NCBI GenBank assembly: GCA_038380435.1
Contig: JAWZYU010000010.1
Span: 47,960,135-48,024,134, forward strand
DNA from: Ryuthela nishihirai
Lineage: Eukaryota > Arthropoda > Arachnida > Araneae > Heptathelidae
Direction: 5' to 3'
DNA: 64,000 nt
A program made the position numbers and the translations under genes. Positions 46,874 through 58,223 of this stretch are shown here, piece by piece. Position 1 is the first letter of the stretch, and every line of letters begins with the position of its first letter. The notes beneath the pieces are model-generated. The model was not told where the DNA came from. It saw only the letters and a list, made by a program, of their open reading frames with translations, and searched no databases.

Positions 46874-47533
46874 TTAAATAATCTTGCCAGTGAGTTGAAT
46901 GTAGGATGCAAGGGCAGAAAAATGGGCCTGTTTGTGTTTGTGAGAGGGGTTGAGTATTGTTTGTATATTGTATGTGTGGACTCCTAGTTTTTCAAGTTGG
47001 TGATATAGGTTGTTTCTTTGTGTAATGAAGAGTGAACAGTGTAATAGAAATTGAGGGATGTCTTCTATCACCTGGCAGTTGTGGCAGAGTACTGAGGGGG
47101 CTTTATTAATAAGGAAGAGGTCTCTATTAAAGTTAGTTCTGCCCGTGCGGAGTCTGTGTATGGAAGTTTGTGAATTTCTGGGGAAGTAGTGGAAAAATAT
47201 TTCATGTGGAGTGTTTGCTACTGTGGCTCTGAAGGTGTTTTTGATGCTGGAGTGTTGGGCCCATGAATCTGCCCATGTATTGTGAAAGTTAGATGTGTAG
47301 GTTTTCAAATGTTGAGTACATGGGGTAATGGTGTGGTAATTAGGTGTGGGTAGGGTGAGGGCTTGTTTGGCAAGTTGGTCAGCGGTGTCATTATGGGGAA
47401 TGTTACAGTGGGAAGGATTCCAATGAAGCGTGAGGGTTTTACCGGTCACAATTAAATTGTGGGCAAGTTTTTGTATGTGGTAAAGGGAGTAATTCTGTGT
47501 GATATCAGTGTTGTATTGATTTATTGTTATAGC
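46874..47533 (-). pseudogene. RNase H C-terminal part of the I/R1-like element
   Basis: 220-codon open frame. TLHWNPSHCNIPHNDTADQLA (about 47430) is the last RNase H motif with the catalytic His/Asp region; LCHNCQVIEDIPQFLLHC (about 47060) is a Cys/His cluster after it. The upstream RNase H motifs lie on the other side of the RTE insertion. Ends with a stop at 46874. Confidence 0.85.
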
Positions 47534-49600
47534 CAAAGCTTACCATGATAGGCTACTTAGTCATTATGACAGTCATGGTTTGCTTACTACTGAAGTTGAG
47601 GAAGAATGGGATCATTTTAAACAGGCTTTTTTGGACACTAACAATACTCTTTTAGGAAAAAAGGAGCAGAAGAGGCAAAATTATCTGAGTGATAAGGCAC
47701 TTGAGCTTATTTCGGAAAGAAAGAACTGCAGGAATGCCCTTAATCAATACCCTACTAGGTCTAATAGAAAGCATTACAGAGAACTTAATAAACGTGTAAA
47801 AGATCAGTTAGCTGCTGATAAGAATCTTTGGCTTGATGGTTTGGCTGACAAAGCCGAGGAAGCAGTTAGACAGCACAACAGCAGATAGCTGTACCAGATA
47901 GTTAATGTTTTATGTGGTAGAACACGAACAGGTATACAGGGATTGAAGGATGAACAAGGTAAGGTGATAGAAGGTGAGGATTCTGTCATGGCTAGGTGGG
48001 CTGATCATTTCAGTGATATTCTAAACAATGTAGTTAGTTCTACTCCCATTGTTTGCAATGATGATAGATGCATTGGTGGCTTTAATGTTGGCCCTATAAC
48101 ACAATCTGAAGTTATTTTGGCTGTTTCTAAACTTAAACTTCATAAATCCCTAGGGGTACATGAAATTACTACGGAAATGCTCAGAGCTGGGAATGTTTCG
48201 GTTACCACTTGGATGACTGAAATTCTGAATATCATTTATGATAAAGGCATGGTTCCTAAGGATTTTACCAGAGCTATTGTTATCCCTATTTTCAAAAAAG
48301 GTGATCGCAGTTCTTGTGATAACTATAGGGATATCAGCCTACTCTCTGTTCCAGGTAAAGTTCTTTCCATGATTGTGCTTAATAGAATTAAGAATCTGGT
48401 TGACAGTCAATTGCGTGATGAGCAATGTGGATTCAGAAGTGGTAGGGGATGTGTGGATCAGATATTTTCACTCAGGCAGATTCTTGAGAAATGTTTAGAG
48501 TTTCAGAAACCTTTGGTTGCTAGCTTTGTTGATTTCAAAAAGGCTTTCGACTCTGTTGATCGTCATAATTTGTGGTTGATTGTGAGATCATATGGTATAC
48601 CAGACAAGTTAGTTAACATTATGAAAGCTCTCTATAATAACACTGAGTCGTGTGTGAGAGTTGGTAAGGCTTGTAGCAATTGGTTTAGCATTACTTCTGG
48701 TGTTCGACAAGGGTGCATTTTGTCTCCTTTTCTCTTTAGCTTGGTTATTGATCATGTTATGCGAAATTCACTTCAAGGGAAAGATTTTGGCCTTAAATGG
48801 GCTGGAGATACTAAAATTTCTGATTTAGATTATGCTGATGATTTAGCCCTTTTGGCAAATGATGTTGATGAGATGAACTCTTTCATTCGAGCTGTTGATG
48901 AGACTGGTAGTAGAGTAGGTTTGGTTATAAACAGAGAGAAAACTAAAGTGATGAAAATTGGTCAGGCAGGCTGTGATTCAGTTAATCTGAATGGTTGCAG
49001 TCTTGAGCAGGTGTCACAGTTTAATTATCTTGGGAGCTATGTAACAGATAATGGTGATGTGCGGCATGAGATTAACAGACGAATAGGGATTGGTGCCGGG
49101 ACTTTTAAGAACCTATGGAGAGTGTGGAGAAATAGGCGTATACACCTAAAGACTAAAATTAGACTATATAATAGTTTGATTCTTTCTAGAGTTAGTTATG
49201 GTAGTGAAACTTGGACACTTTGTAAACAAGATAACAGGAAACTAGATGCTTTTGATTCCAGATGCTTACGCAGTATCTTGGGCATTAGGTGGTTCAACTT
49301 TGTAACTAATGATGAGGTTAGGCAAAGGGTTTGCAACCTCCTTTAAGCATCATATTGTGCAGAGAGAGACTCCGTTGGTTTGGCTATGTTGCCCGTATGA
49401 ATAATTATAGATTGGCGAATAGGGTTATGAACGGTGTGCCTAAAGGCCTCAGAAAGAAGGGGAGACCTAGGATGCGGTGGGCAGACAATGTCAAACAGGA
49501 CCTTGTTAGAATTGGTGTGCAGTGGCCAGATGCAGTAGATGTAGCTCAGGATAGACTTGCTTGGAGAACTAAATTGCACGGTCTGGTTGGACCTCCGTAG
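47532..49600 (+). pseudogene. RTE-like reverse transcriptase, nearly intact
   Basis: Copies element RNA into DNA at the target site. Only two lesions are visible: one in-frame stop at 47886-47888, and one frameshift near 49331-49346. Counting residues from 47943: FVDFKKAFDSVDRHNLW (motif A, catalytic Asp, about 195), RSGRGCVDQI before it, SGVRQGCILSPFLFSL (motif B, about 255), LDYADDLALLA (motif C, catalytic Asp pair, about 295-302), NREKTKVM, FNYLGSYV, SRVSYGSETW, then after the frameshift ERLRWFGYVARMNNYRL and GRPRMRWADNVKQDL. The endonuclease domain is missing by 5' truncation. Few lesions imply recent insertion. Confidence 0.9.
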
Positions 49601-49616
49601 CCCATGGCTGCTTGAG

Positions 49617-49645
49617 GATGATGATGATGATGATGATTATGATTG
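49617..49645 (+). repeat. (GAT)n tail of the RTE-like element
   Basis: About seven GAT units directly after the 3' end, before host sequence resumes. TTAT is shared by both junctions, so a target duplication, if any, is very short. Confidence 0.8.
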
Positions 49646-51420
49646 TTTGATGCTTTGTAGGGCAGGCTTAGAGTCAGTAAAAATGTGGATATGTTGTTTG
49701 TTGAGAGGGGTAGCCCATTCTAATGCCCTGTGTATTGCTGCAATTTCTGTGTTGGTGCTATTGAAAGCTAGGTTAAGTTTGATTTTGTGTGTGTAATGTA
49801 GTTTTGGGCAATGTAATGCAGCAGATCCATTAGTTGTGTTAGGGATGTGGGAGACATCAGTAGGGGGAATGTTTGAAATGATATGTTCAGCCGCAGATTG
49901 GAGTTCAAGGGGATGGTGGTGTTTTTTCTGAGTGATGTTGGGGAGGTTGAGTTCTATGATGGGTAATTTGATCTGCCAGAAGGGAAGTGTGTGCTTAGGA
50001 GAAAAAATTTTTATGTTTCCAGGTGAGATATGCAGGGTGTTGTTTAATAATGTATGCAGTGGGAGTAGTGTTGTCAGGTGAGTTTATTCTTCTAAGTGCA
50101 GGGTGAGTGGGGTTGAAGTGTTTCATTTTTATGTAGTGATTGCATGTGAGTAGTTGTCGTTTTATTGTAAGGGGGGGCATGTTTGTTTCTGCCCAGGTGG
50201 CCGGGTTCGGACAGCCAGCTTTGAGGCCCAGTGCAAGTCTAATGGCACTTGTTTGAATTGTTTCAAGTTTTTGAATGTGTGTGGCAGTGTTCAGTGATGA
50301 GAGACTATATTCCAGTTTAGAGTTGTGAAAAGCTTTTATGAATGTAATCATGGCTCTATCACAGGCACCCCATGTCGTCCTAGTTATGGCTGTGAGTACG
50401 TTGAGTGTTCCATTATATGTGTGTTTAATGTAATTAGTGTGATGATTCCATGTCAACTTGAGGTCAATAATTAACCCTAAGTATTTGAAGTATGTGACTA
50501 TGGGTACAGTAGAATTATTAATTGTAATTGTAGGGGAATTGGGGGGTATGTGTGCGGTAATGGGTAAGACCACAGATTTAGGTGCAGAGATGGCTAGTCC
50601 CCATTTGGTTGTGAAGTCAAGGACCTGATTGACTGCTTTTTGTAGGTGGCACTGAATGTTGTTTATATTTTTTCCTGAGGTCCAGATCACAATATCATCA
50701 ACAAAGATGGAGCAAGAGATATGTTTGGGTAGTAAAATAGGAAGGTCATGTAGTAGTATGTTAAAGAGTGTAAACCCCCTTCAATGAGGGGAAACCACAT
50801 TGTCCTGTGGTAGTCCCCTTTTTAGATTATGTGGGTCAGAGAAGGTAGTCCTCAGCTGGACTTTGATTTTTCTGTGTGTGAGAAATTTTTTGAAAAACTG
50901 AAGCATATTGCCTGTGATGCCAATATGATGTAGTTTGTATAGTATGTTGGTATGTGAGGCAGTATCAAAAGCAGAGGTGAGATCTAGAAAGACACAGCAT
51001 ACAATTTCTTTGTTGTTGATAGCTAGTTCTGCTGAAGTAATAATGTCAAAGAAATTGTCTGTGGTTGACCTGTGCTATCTAAAGTCAGTTTGGCATGTGG
51101 GGAGAGTGTTATTTGCATAGAGGAAGAATTTTAATCTTGAGAGCACCATTCTTTTTAGAACTTTGAGTATGCATGATGTTAGAGCAATTGGTCAATAAGA
51201 AGAACCTTCTGCTGCTGGTTTGTGTGGTTTTAAAATTGGGATTATGTGTATGTCTTCCCATTCTGATGGGAAGGTGTGTGCTTGCCAGAAGCTATTATAG
51301 ATATGTAGCAAAGTGCTGAGTGTAGAGGTCCAAAATTTTTATAGCATTGTATGTGATGTGATCAGGGCCAGGTGTACTTTTAGATTTAGCTTGGCGTATG
51401 GCAGTAGTTAATTCATTTAA
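49646..51420 (-). pseudogene. Reverse transcriptase and start of RNase H of the I/R1-like element
   Basis: Minus-strand reading, in several frames: TPGPDHITYNAIKI (about 51370), HIIPILKPHKPAAEG (about 51230), VFLDLTSAFDTASH (motif A, about 50970), GLPQDNVVSPH (motif B, about 50800), SCSIFVDDIVIW (motif C with FVDD, about 50700), then the 231-codon frame 50690-49995 with YFKYLGLIIDLKLTWNHHTN. RNase H starts at AFNSTNTEIAAIHRALEWA and IFTDSKPALQSIKQS (about 49770-49655), where the RTE-like insertion cuts it. Several frameshifts and stops. Confidence 0.85.
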
Positions 51421-52780
51421 AGAGAATGGGAAGTTGATTGCGCAAGTTTGCAGGTAGTGTTGAAATCAATAGTATTTTCAATGTGTGAGCAGTGGGTTTG
51501 GTAAGTGTGTGTATTTACTTGGGGAGGAGTGGCGGTGAGATGTGTGACAAAGAGATTTGCCCCTTGCTTAGTGGAGAGATTATTTTTCCAGATGACACTA
51601 TGCCAAGGGGAAAGTGGTTGTGCCTGGGACTTAAGTGTTCTGATAGTTGCCCAAATTAGTGTTGAGTCTGTTCTGGGGTTGATTGTGTTACAGTATTGTC
51701 TCCACTCCTTTCTTTTAGTTGAAAGTCTCAATTTTCTGAGTTTTGCATTGGCTTGGTTGAATGCTGTGATGGCAGGTATTGTGGGGTGTCTTCTGGCAGT
51801 GTATTCTGGCTGTTCTGGGGTTAATTGTGTTACAGTATTGTCTCCACTCCTTTCTTTTAGTTGAAAGTCTCAATTTTCTGAGTTTTGCATTGGCTTGGTT
51901 GAATGCTGTGATGGCAGGTATTGTGGGGTGTCTTCTGGCAGTGTATTCTGTTTTCCTCCTTATTTCAAGTTGGGTAGTTATGACTGGATAATTTTTAACA
52001 AACCCAGTCATGTGTTTGGTGGTGAATTTATTTGTTTGAAAGCTGTGGTTGATGCAGTTGTAAAGGGATGTGATATTGTTAGGTGATTGTGTAGTGATTA
52101 TGTTTTCACATGTGGAGGAGAGGTTGTGCCAGTTGATATGTGTCTTTGTAGCGTAAGCAGTTGGCTTAAGGCCTTGTATTGTGATGAATATTGGGAAGTG
52201 GTCACTTTGCCATGTTGAGTAGTGAACCTGCCATGTGATAACAGATGATATGGTAGGAGTGGAGAGTGTGAGGTCAAGAACAGGCTCATAGGGGGGTTTG
52301 CTGAAGGTGGGTGTACCATCATTATGTATGGCCAAGTTGAAGTGGTGTGTGAATTGTTCAATGGTAGTGCCTCTATTGTTGGTGTGTGTGCTACCCCATG
52401 TTGCATTATGGGCATTGAAATCTCCCATGACTATGTTTGGTCCTGGAGATAGGGAAAAGATGTGGGTGAAATCTTTAATAAGTGTGTTTAGTGAAATGTG
52501 TAGTGTGGGGAAGAAATAAACATTATATATATTGAAGCGGGTGTCTTGAATTTTGATATTGACTCCAATGATTTCCATGTAAGAATAAGTATTAGGATTT
52601 GGGATAGCACAGTGGGGGGATTTTTTATGTATGAGTGTGATGGCATAGGAGTGTTTCTTTGAGGTGGTGGAGTTGTGAATGATGTAGTGTTTATATTTAA
52701 AATTATTAGGTATTCTGGCTTCATTTAGGACAATAATGGGTATGATATGTGTGTCGGTGAGGGATTTTAAAGCTTTCTTA
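51421..52780 (-). pseudogene. Endonuclease domain of the I/R1-like element
   Basis: The 287-codon frame 52578-51715 has VMGDFNAHNATWGS (about 52440) and SDHFPIFITI (about 52190), the Asp-Asn and Asp-His motifs of AP-type endonucleases of non-LTR elements. Upstream, in another frame, HIIPIIVLNEARIPNNF (about 52740) corresponds to the early Glu motif, with the usual Q-E changed to N-E. A tandem duplication frameshifts the linker to the reverse transcriptase. Confidence 0.87.
51670..51953. repeat. 142-bp tandem duplication
   Basis: GTTCTGGGGTT(G/A)ATTGTG starts at 51670 and at 51812; the units are almost identical. Because 142 is not a multiple of three, the duplication shifts the frame of the retrotransposon gene. 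Confidence 0.92.
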
Positions 52781-52940
52781 CACAGGGATTATGGATCCTA
52801 TACGATGGACCTGTATCATTTCAATTCCACTGTCTACTGATGTCATGTTTCTCATTTGGGGTCACAGTGAGGACTTGCAAAGAATATCTCAAAGTACTCA
52901 CAGATGAGACTCGAACCTGAAACATCAGATTACAAAACGA
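52774..52940 (-). mobile_element. SINE-A relative, very degenerate
   Basis: CTTACACAGGGATTATGG, TCTACTGATGTCATG, and a B-box-like GAGACTCGAACCTGAAACA near 52908 follow the SINE-A order, with low identity. Confidence 0.55.
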
Positions 52941-53261
52941 GCTCAATCGGTTTATATGTTTTGGAAAACAATAAAAGATAGTAGATAAAAATAGATATAT
53001 TTTGCGCCGTTTAATTTTTTGCTGATTGCTTTTGCAATGCTTGTTTTAAATGCATCATTTCGTATATATTCTTTTTCCCATGGCTTGGTGGTTGTGCTTT
53101 AATGAATTCAGCTAATTGAAATGCTTAATACAAGAGCATACCAGCAAATATTTCACTCTCTGCTCTAAAGGGTTTTTCTTAAGAACATATTCCTAAAAAA
53201 TATGAGAATATAGATAAAGGTACGTATATTATTTTTTTTACCTCTGTTTCATTTATTAGAA

Positions 53262-53457
53262 TAGAGGTTCTCAACGTGGAGTACGCGGTACAATTTTTTG
53301 GGGTACGCCGTGAGAGCTCAAAATTCGCTAGATATATGTTTTATTTTATTCCCATTGTTATACTATAACTATAGTTTTATCTATCTGTACAAGTGGTACG
53401 CCAGTTACATACACATTTCCAGGGAGTACGTGAAGCATAAAAGGTTGAGAACCACTG
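53262..53457. mobile_element. hAT-type MITE, inverted relative to 10927-11139
   Basis: Ends TAGAGGTTCTCAACGTGG and GGTTGAGAACCACTG. Perfect 8-bp TSD TATTAGAA at 53254-53261 and 53458-53465. The stretch 52941-53253 is AT-rich and unrecognised. Confidence 0.9.
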
Positions 53458-53864
53458 TATTAGAACATTCTAAGGGGGGAGGGTATTTCATAGCCCCCTC
53501 CCTCTTTCCCTTTCCTTTCTAGAACCTTCCCTAGCTACTTCTTTATTCTACATTAATAATGGCACATACTTTTAAATTTCGAACCGTGTTGCTCAGTCTA
53601 TTAAAAAACATTGCATGAAAAGGTGCAATTATAGGAGTTTCTGAAGTTTAACCTTCGACGATTTTTCATTTTCTAATTCATGCAGATTATTCCACTGTTG
53701 GAGCGAGAACTACAATTATCAACTGAGATGACTACCTGCAATTTTTAGTAGAAATTCGTCAAAAAAACTGTTTCGTTCAGACACTAGCCGAAGCTCATCA
53801 GAAAATAAATAATATTCGCCAAAGTTCAATATTAGGGGATCGTCTATAAAATACGTAAAAGTTT

Positions 53865-54005
53865 TAGAGAAAAATCACAGGTAACGTTCCTGTAACATGG
53901 AACTCATGACAAGTTTTGTAGATAAAAAAATGATTTCCGACTGGAGTGGGATATGAACTCCTGATAAGATGCTAGGTTTGACTGATCTATTGAGAGCTGA
54001 GCAAA
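53865..54005 (-). mobile_element. SINE-C head fragment
   Basis: AACATGGAACTCATGACAAG, then AAAAATGATTTCCGACTGG and GGATATGAACTCCTGATAAG, matching the order in 30235-30372 and 57240-57395; the tRNA-like end is TTGACTGATCTATTGAGAGC. Confidence 0.6.
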
Positions 54006-55423
54006 AACACGAAATTTGATAATCAATGTTGCTCAAAAAGGAACTTTATATTTGGAAGAGCTCAGCAATGGAACTTGACCTACAAATATAAATTTTATGC
54101 TTTTTGTGTTTCCCACACTATAGTAATTTCGGAAAATTTAAAGAATTATTTGTTGAATCATTACGTGAATCGCTTCAAAATTTATACTAGAAGTCTTAAA
54201 TAATCTAAAGCTCTTACACAAATAATTATAATAATATTATCAATAAGTAGGGATGAAGTGCTAAAAAAAGGTACCGGTGAGTTTTTTATTTTCTCATCGG
54301 AATAATATTGCGAAAATGAATATATGTATTTTTTATTTATGAACGCTTCAAGATTTCAATGAAAATAGATGTTTTAGGCATCCCTGAACTCACCATCCCT
54401 GAATTCACCAATAACTCATTTCCGACTTTCACCGTCTATTCCTTCAAAATCTAATTAAATAGCAATTAAAGTACCTGGGGGCGTTCTGGTTTCTTTAAAA
54501 CGTACCAGGGCTTGATCTGGTGGCCTTGGCTCGTCTACAACACTGTCAAGAGGTGAATCAAAAAATAAATTGCTATTGTAAATTACAGAATACAATTGCA
54601 TTAATATTAATTAAAAATTACATTTAAGAATCTGCAAATGTATCATTTATTTTTAAGTATAATTCGAAATGTTGAATGGGTCTAAACCACTGAAATCCTC
54701 CCATTTCTTTGTCACTGCATAAATATAACTTTTTGCCTTACGAATTCATAAAAAATCACTGATAAGGATCGTTATTTATTCTGAAACAAAAAGTTTTAAT
54801 TACGCACGGTGTACATTGTAATAGACTGAGTATTACACGTATTGTCTGACAGAAGTATGGGAAAGGTTAAGAGTAAATCCTTATTCTACGCAAACATTCC
54901 TCTAATCCTGACAGCGGGTTTAGACCTGTTGTCAGAAATCGATATTTCAGATGAAGCAGCAGCATATAAGCAGCTTATATTCTGCTGCTCGTCTAAGCTT
55001 AAGACATGAGTATACCTCAAACTGAAAGGATGTTTCCTATGAAAACAGAACATTTATACGAAGCCTGGTTTTGACTGTAGCGAGTAAACAAGAAAGGATA
55101 CAAGACTTTTTTCAAAAGCTCTGGAAATGTTACTCCTCTTTTTCAACTACGGCACAAAATAGTTTACGTAATCAATGTGATTATGAATTTCCTCTTGCGA
55201 AAATTTAAAATATTTGCGTCGTTTCTACTGAAGAAGCGACAAGTTTCATGTAGTACGAGCGCAACTCTCATACTTAGGGTGTAAGATAAAAACCAAAGTC
55301 TTGCGAAAAACAAAAGACTTTACAGTTACGGTTACAACTTTTCGAATCACTCAGTGGTAATTGAATTTTGATCACTCCACTCCGTGTTTGTCAATGCGAA
55401 GCTAATTTCGAAGATATATAACA
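54006..55423. other. AT-rich spacer
   Basis: No gene or element recognised. A short direct repeat CCCTGAACTCACCATCCCTGAATTCACC lies near 54383. Confidence 0.4.
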
Positions 55424-55431
55424 GGTGTGTC

Positions 55432-55712
55432 CAACCTTTTGACTCCCTGGGCCACATTGAGTGAAGATTTGACTTCCCTGGACCACATTCAGTGAAGATG
55501 AATTGTTTTGGGCCGCACATAACATATATAATATAGTTAATGTATATGAATAATAAAACTCCATTTATTTTCTCATGTTCTTTATTATAAAATTAAAAAA
55601 GGGCAACATAAAACTAGTGGGATATCAAAAACTCGCTGAAAATCCCATAATCATGTTGAAAGCTTATGTCGTAAACTTTACGATTTTGTGGGCCGCGGGT
55701 TGGATACGCCTG
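55432..55712. mobile_element. hAT-type MITE (GTGTCCAACC family)
   Basis: Ends CAGGTGTGTCCAACC and GGTTGGATACGCCTG are inverted repeats with 12 of 15 matching. TSD ATATATAA (55424-55431) against ATCTATAA (55713-55720), 7 of 8. A direct repeat CCCTGGGCCACATTGAGTGAAGAT is doubled inside the left part. Confidence 0.85.
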
Positions 55713-55714
55713 AT

Positions 55715-55836
55715 CTATAAGTTCTAAAATAAGCATATTATGAGAAAATTGACTGAGTAAAATTGAAAGATCTCAATCAAATCTATCTAAATATCGATTT
55801 TCAAAAATATTCTTTTAATATTTAAACAGCTATGGG
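55715..55836 (+). repeat. AT-rich dispersed repeat (SINE-C body)
   Basis: CTATAAGTTCTAAAATAAGC through GATCTCAATCAAATCTATC and ATATCGATTTTCAAAAATATT to CAGCTATGGG. The hAT MITE inserted at its left edge. Confidence 0.68.
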
Positions 55837-55958
55837 TGTTTAAACATTTCGGAACATCGTGTGTTTAGAAGAAATTTATCGAAAAATTAAACGAATATTG
55901 AAAGGAATATTTACACACACTTATAAAATATGTAGTTGTTTACAAAATGTTTTAAAGC

Positions 55959-56271
55959 AGTGGTTCTCAACATTTTATGCTTCACGTACCCCCTGGAAAT
56001 GTGTATGTAACTGGCTTACCCCTTATATAGATAGATTAAACTATAGTTATAGTATAACAATGGGAATAAAATAAATCATATATTTATATATACACACATC
56101 AAATTTGTATTCATAAATTACATATATCGATAAACACAAAAAATTACATAAACAATTTAACATAGCTTATAAAATTATAAACATTTTACTGGGCAATCAG
56201 ATCTAGCGACTTTTGAGCTCTCACGGCGTACCCCAAAAAATTTTACCGTGTACCTCACGTTTAGAACCCCT
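55959..56271. mobile_element. hAT-type MITE, longer version
   Basis: Ends CAGTGGTTCTCAACATTTT and ACGTTTAGAACCCCTG; same internal GTACCCCCTGGAAATGTG as at 10927, plus about 100 bp extra in the middle. TSD TTTTAAAG against GTTTAAAC is imperfect (6 of 8). Confidence 0.82.
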
Positions 56272-56484
56272 GGTTTAAACTATCACTTTTAGATAGAAAG
56301 ATAGATAGATAATTTTTATTTCAGATAATGTTTTACATTATACTAAAACGTTTGATGAGATCTCCATACAGAAACAAATTCAATTGAAAACATGTCACAT
56401 TGAATAATACACAAGAAAACGAAAGTTAAGTTTCAATTAACTTCAAAGGTAAGTTCTTTTGTTTGTCATAACTGTTGTTAAATG

Positions 56485-56845
56485 TTCAAACGTATATAAC
56501 TCTTTAAATACTGAAGAAATATTATATTGAAAAAAAATTGATATGTAGATAGAATTGATTGAGATCTTTAATTTATCTTTAGCTACATTTTCCAATAAAA
56601 CGCCTCTTTTTTAACGTTAGAGTTTCGCAGTTATTGTCTCAGTAAAATACAATATTGAGTTGTTTTCAAACTGTTGAGCTTATATTTAGAAAGTTATGCT
56701 TTGTATAATATATAGTTATATTTTAAAACTTTGGTATACTTTAACATATAGGTTATACTTTGAAAATAATCTTTTTACCGAAAAATGTCACTGGAAATCG
56801 ATTGAAGACCTCGATAAAATTTATCCAAAATCTCGATAATAGAAC
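56485..56845. repeat. Two AT-rich dispersed repeat fragments
   Basis: 56494-56610 is an inverted copy (TATAACTCTTTAAATACTG ... GATTGAGATCTTTAATTTA ... CATTTTCCAATAAAA). 56770-56845 is a partial direct copy (AAAAATGTCACTGGAAATC ... CCAAAATCTCGAT). Confidence 0.6.
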
Positions 56846-57097
56846 CATGGGGGACAATTATGAGAGGGAGGAATCGCAGTGAAGAATTATGGAAATTAAA
56901 TCATTTAAAGAAGTATTACTGGTAATAAGAATTAGCTTTAACAGTTAATTATATCACAAATAATAACATTTATGCAAATGGTATATTTGAAGAAGTGTAT
57001 TTTTTTTAAGCTGGCGTTATTTAGTTTCCATCCAATTTAGACGAAAAGTATTTAGGACGAGGGTAATAGAAATGCCTGATGTTAGATGTTTAGGATT

Positions 57098-57395
57098 CAA
57101 TAACTCTTTAAATATTAAATTATCATTATTACTAGAGGAAATTTAAATGGATTTGAGTGAAATCTTCAGTTTTATTCCAGTGCCATTTTTCCATAAAAAT
57201 AACTAATTTTCAGACAGCTCTTAATGCGATTTCCCATTCACATAACATGGATGAGTCCCATAATTTTTGATATCTATGGACAGTAGACTAACTTAAAAAA
57301 CATTTGCTGAAAAAATTTAGTTTTGGGTATGAGTTGTATTCGAACCTCCCGATAAAATGTGAAGTGCTCTGCGTACTGAGCTATTGCAAGCGTAT
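57098..57395 (-). mobile_element. SINE-C, most complete copy
   Basis: Reading the minus strand from 57395: A-box-like AATAGCTCAGTACGCAGAGC, B box GGAGGTTCGAATACAAC, then the shared CATTCACATAACATGG region and, without a break, the AT-rich repeat body ending CTTTAAAGAGTTATTG-type (57098). This copy links the tRNA-like head with the dispersed AT-rich repeat seen alone elsewhere. Confidence 0.62.
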
Positions 57396-58221
57396 ATCAA
57401 TTCCAGCTCCTTATGTAACTGCATTTTTATGCAGCATGTAGCAAACAATAGAGTTGAAAGTCCCCAACAAGCATTTCAAGAAAGTGTCCTCTCAAATATA
57501 TTTCCTTGACGTTCCGAGTTATGGTTGATCCTAGGTCCCACATAACACAGTCTTAAGTGTAATTATTTGTTATGGGGGATAGCTCAAGGAAAACATTTAC
57601 AAAAATAACCAACTTACATTTGCGTAGTTTACAAATGGCGTTTGGGCAGTTGTTATTTGCATCTATTAAGAAATTCTGACTGAAGTAATGGACCACTTTA
57701 TATGGTGACTCAAATAATAGTATTTTATATAATGTAAGACATTTTTCAGAAAAAAAAAGTGCTATTTTCATAAATATGTGTTTCTGAAATCGCCATTCCA
57801 TGTTCTAAATTGAGATAAAAAAAAATCAATACTATTTATTCAAATGATGATAGGAGTATAAAGGCCCGTGGAAAAATTTATGGAGCCCCTATTTCACTAC
57901 TTTTGTGGTTAATATGAAGGCCTAAAATTTTTTTTATCTAATTATACATTTTTCGACGTAGGCCTGGATTATAGATTGTACAGATTGAGGAGGCCACTTC
58001 TATTGGCTCTGCATTTGAATTCAAAACCAAACAATCCTAAGGGTTTTCAGTGCTTTCCTTTATTTGTTTCTAGGCAATATACAAATTATTTTTGCACAAA
58101 TTTTCATGATTTAGCACAATATTATATTTTTATCTTCCTGTTAAATTAAATTCAATTTGTTCAAATTTATTTCGAAATATACGCATTTTACTGATCCATG
58201 CTTAACTTTTGACCAGAATTG
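57396..58221. other. AT-rich spacer
   Basis: No element recognised; minus frame 57553-57801 has no known domain. Confidence 0.4.
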
Positions 58222-58223
58222 TA

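Larger units (their letters stand above)
47532..49645 (+). mobile_element. RTE-like LINE, young 5'-truncated insertion
   Basis: Coding sequence begins without a start at the insertion boundary (AKAYHDRLLSHYD) and ends at a stop near 49600, followed by a short 3' end and a (GAT)n tail. RTE-clade LINEs characteristically end in such microsatellites instead of poly(A). It interrupts the RNase H of the older minus-strand element: the host reads PALQSIKQS on one side and ITINQYNTDITQN on the other, which join in frame. Confidence 0.88.
45370..52790 (-). mobile_element. I/R1-like non-LTR retrotransposon, 5'-truncated, with nested insertions
   Basis: A single minus-strand element explains endonuclease, reverse transcriptase and RNase H remnants in the right order, and a strong composition signature: its sense strand is very poor in G across the whole stretch, including the long non-coding 3' part (45.8-46.87 kb). 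It is interrupted by an RTE-like element (47532-49645) and a SINE-A (45470-45786). The 5' limit is near 52790, within the endonuclease, where a worn SINE begins. The exact 3' limit is inferred from composition only. Confidence 0.75.
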
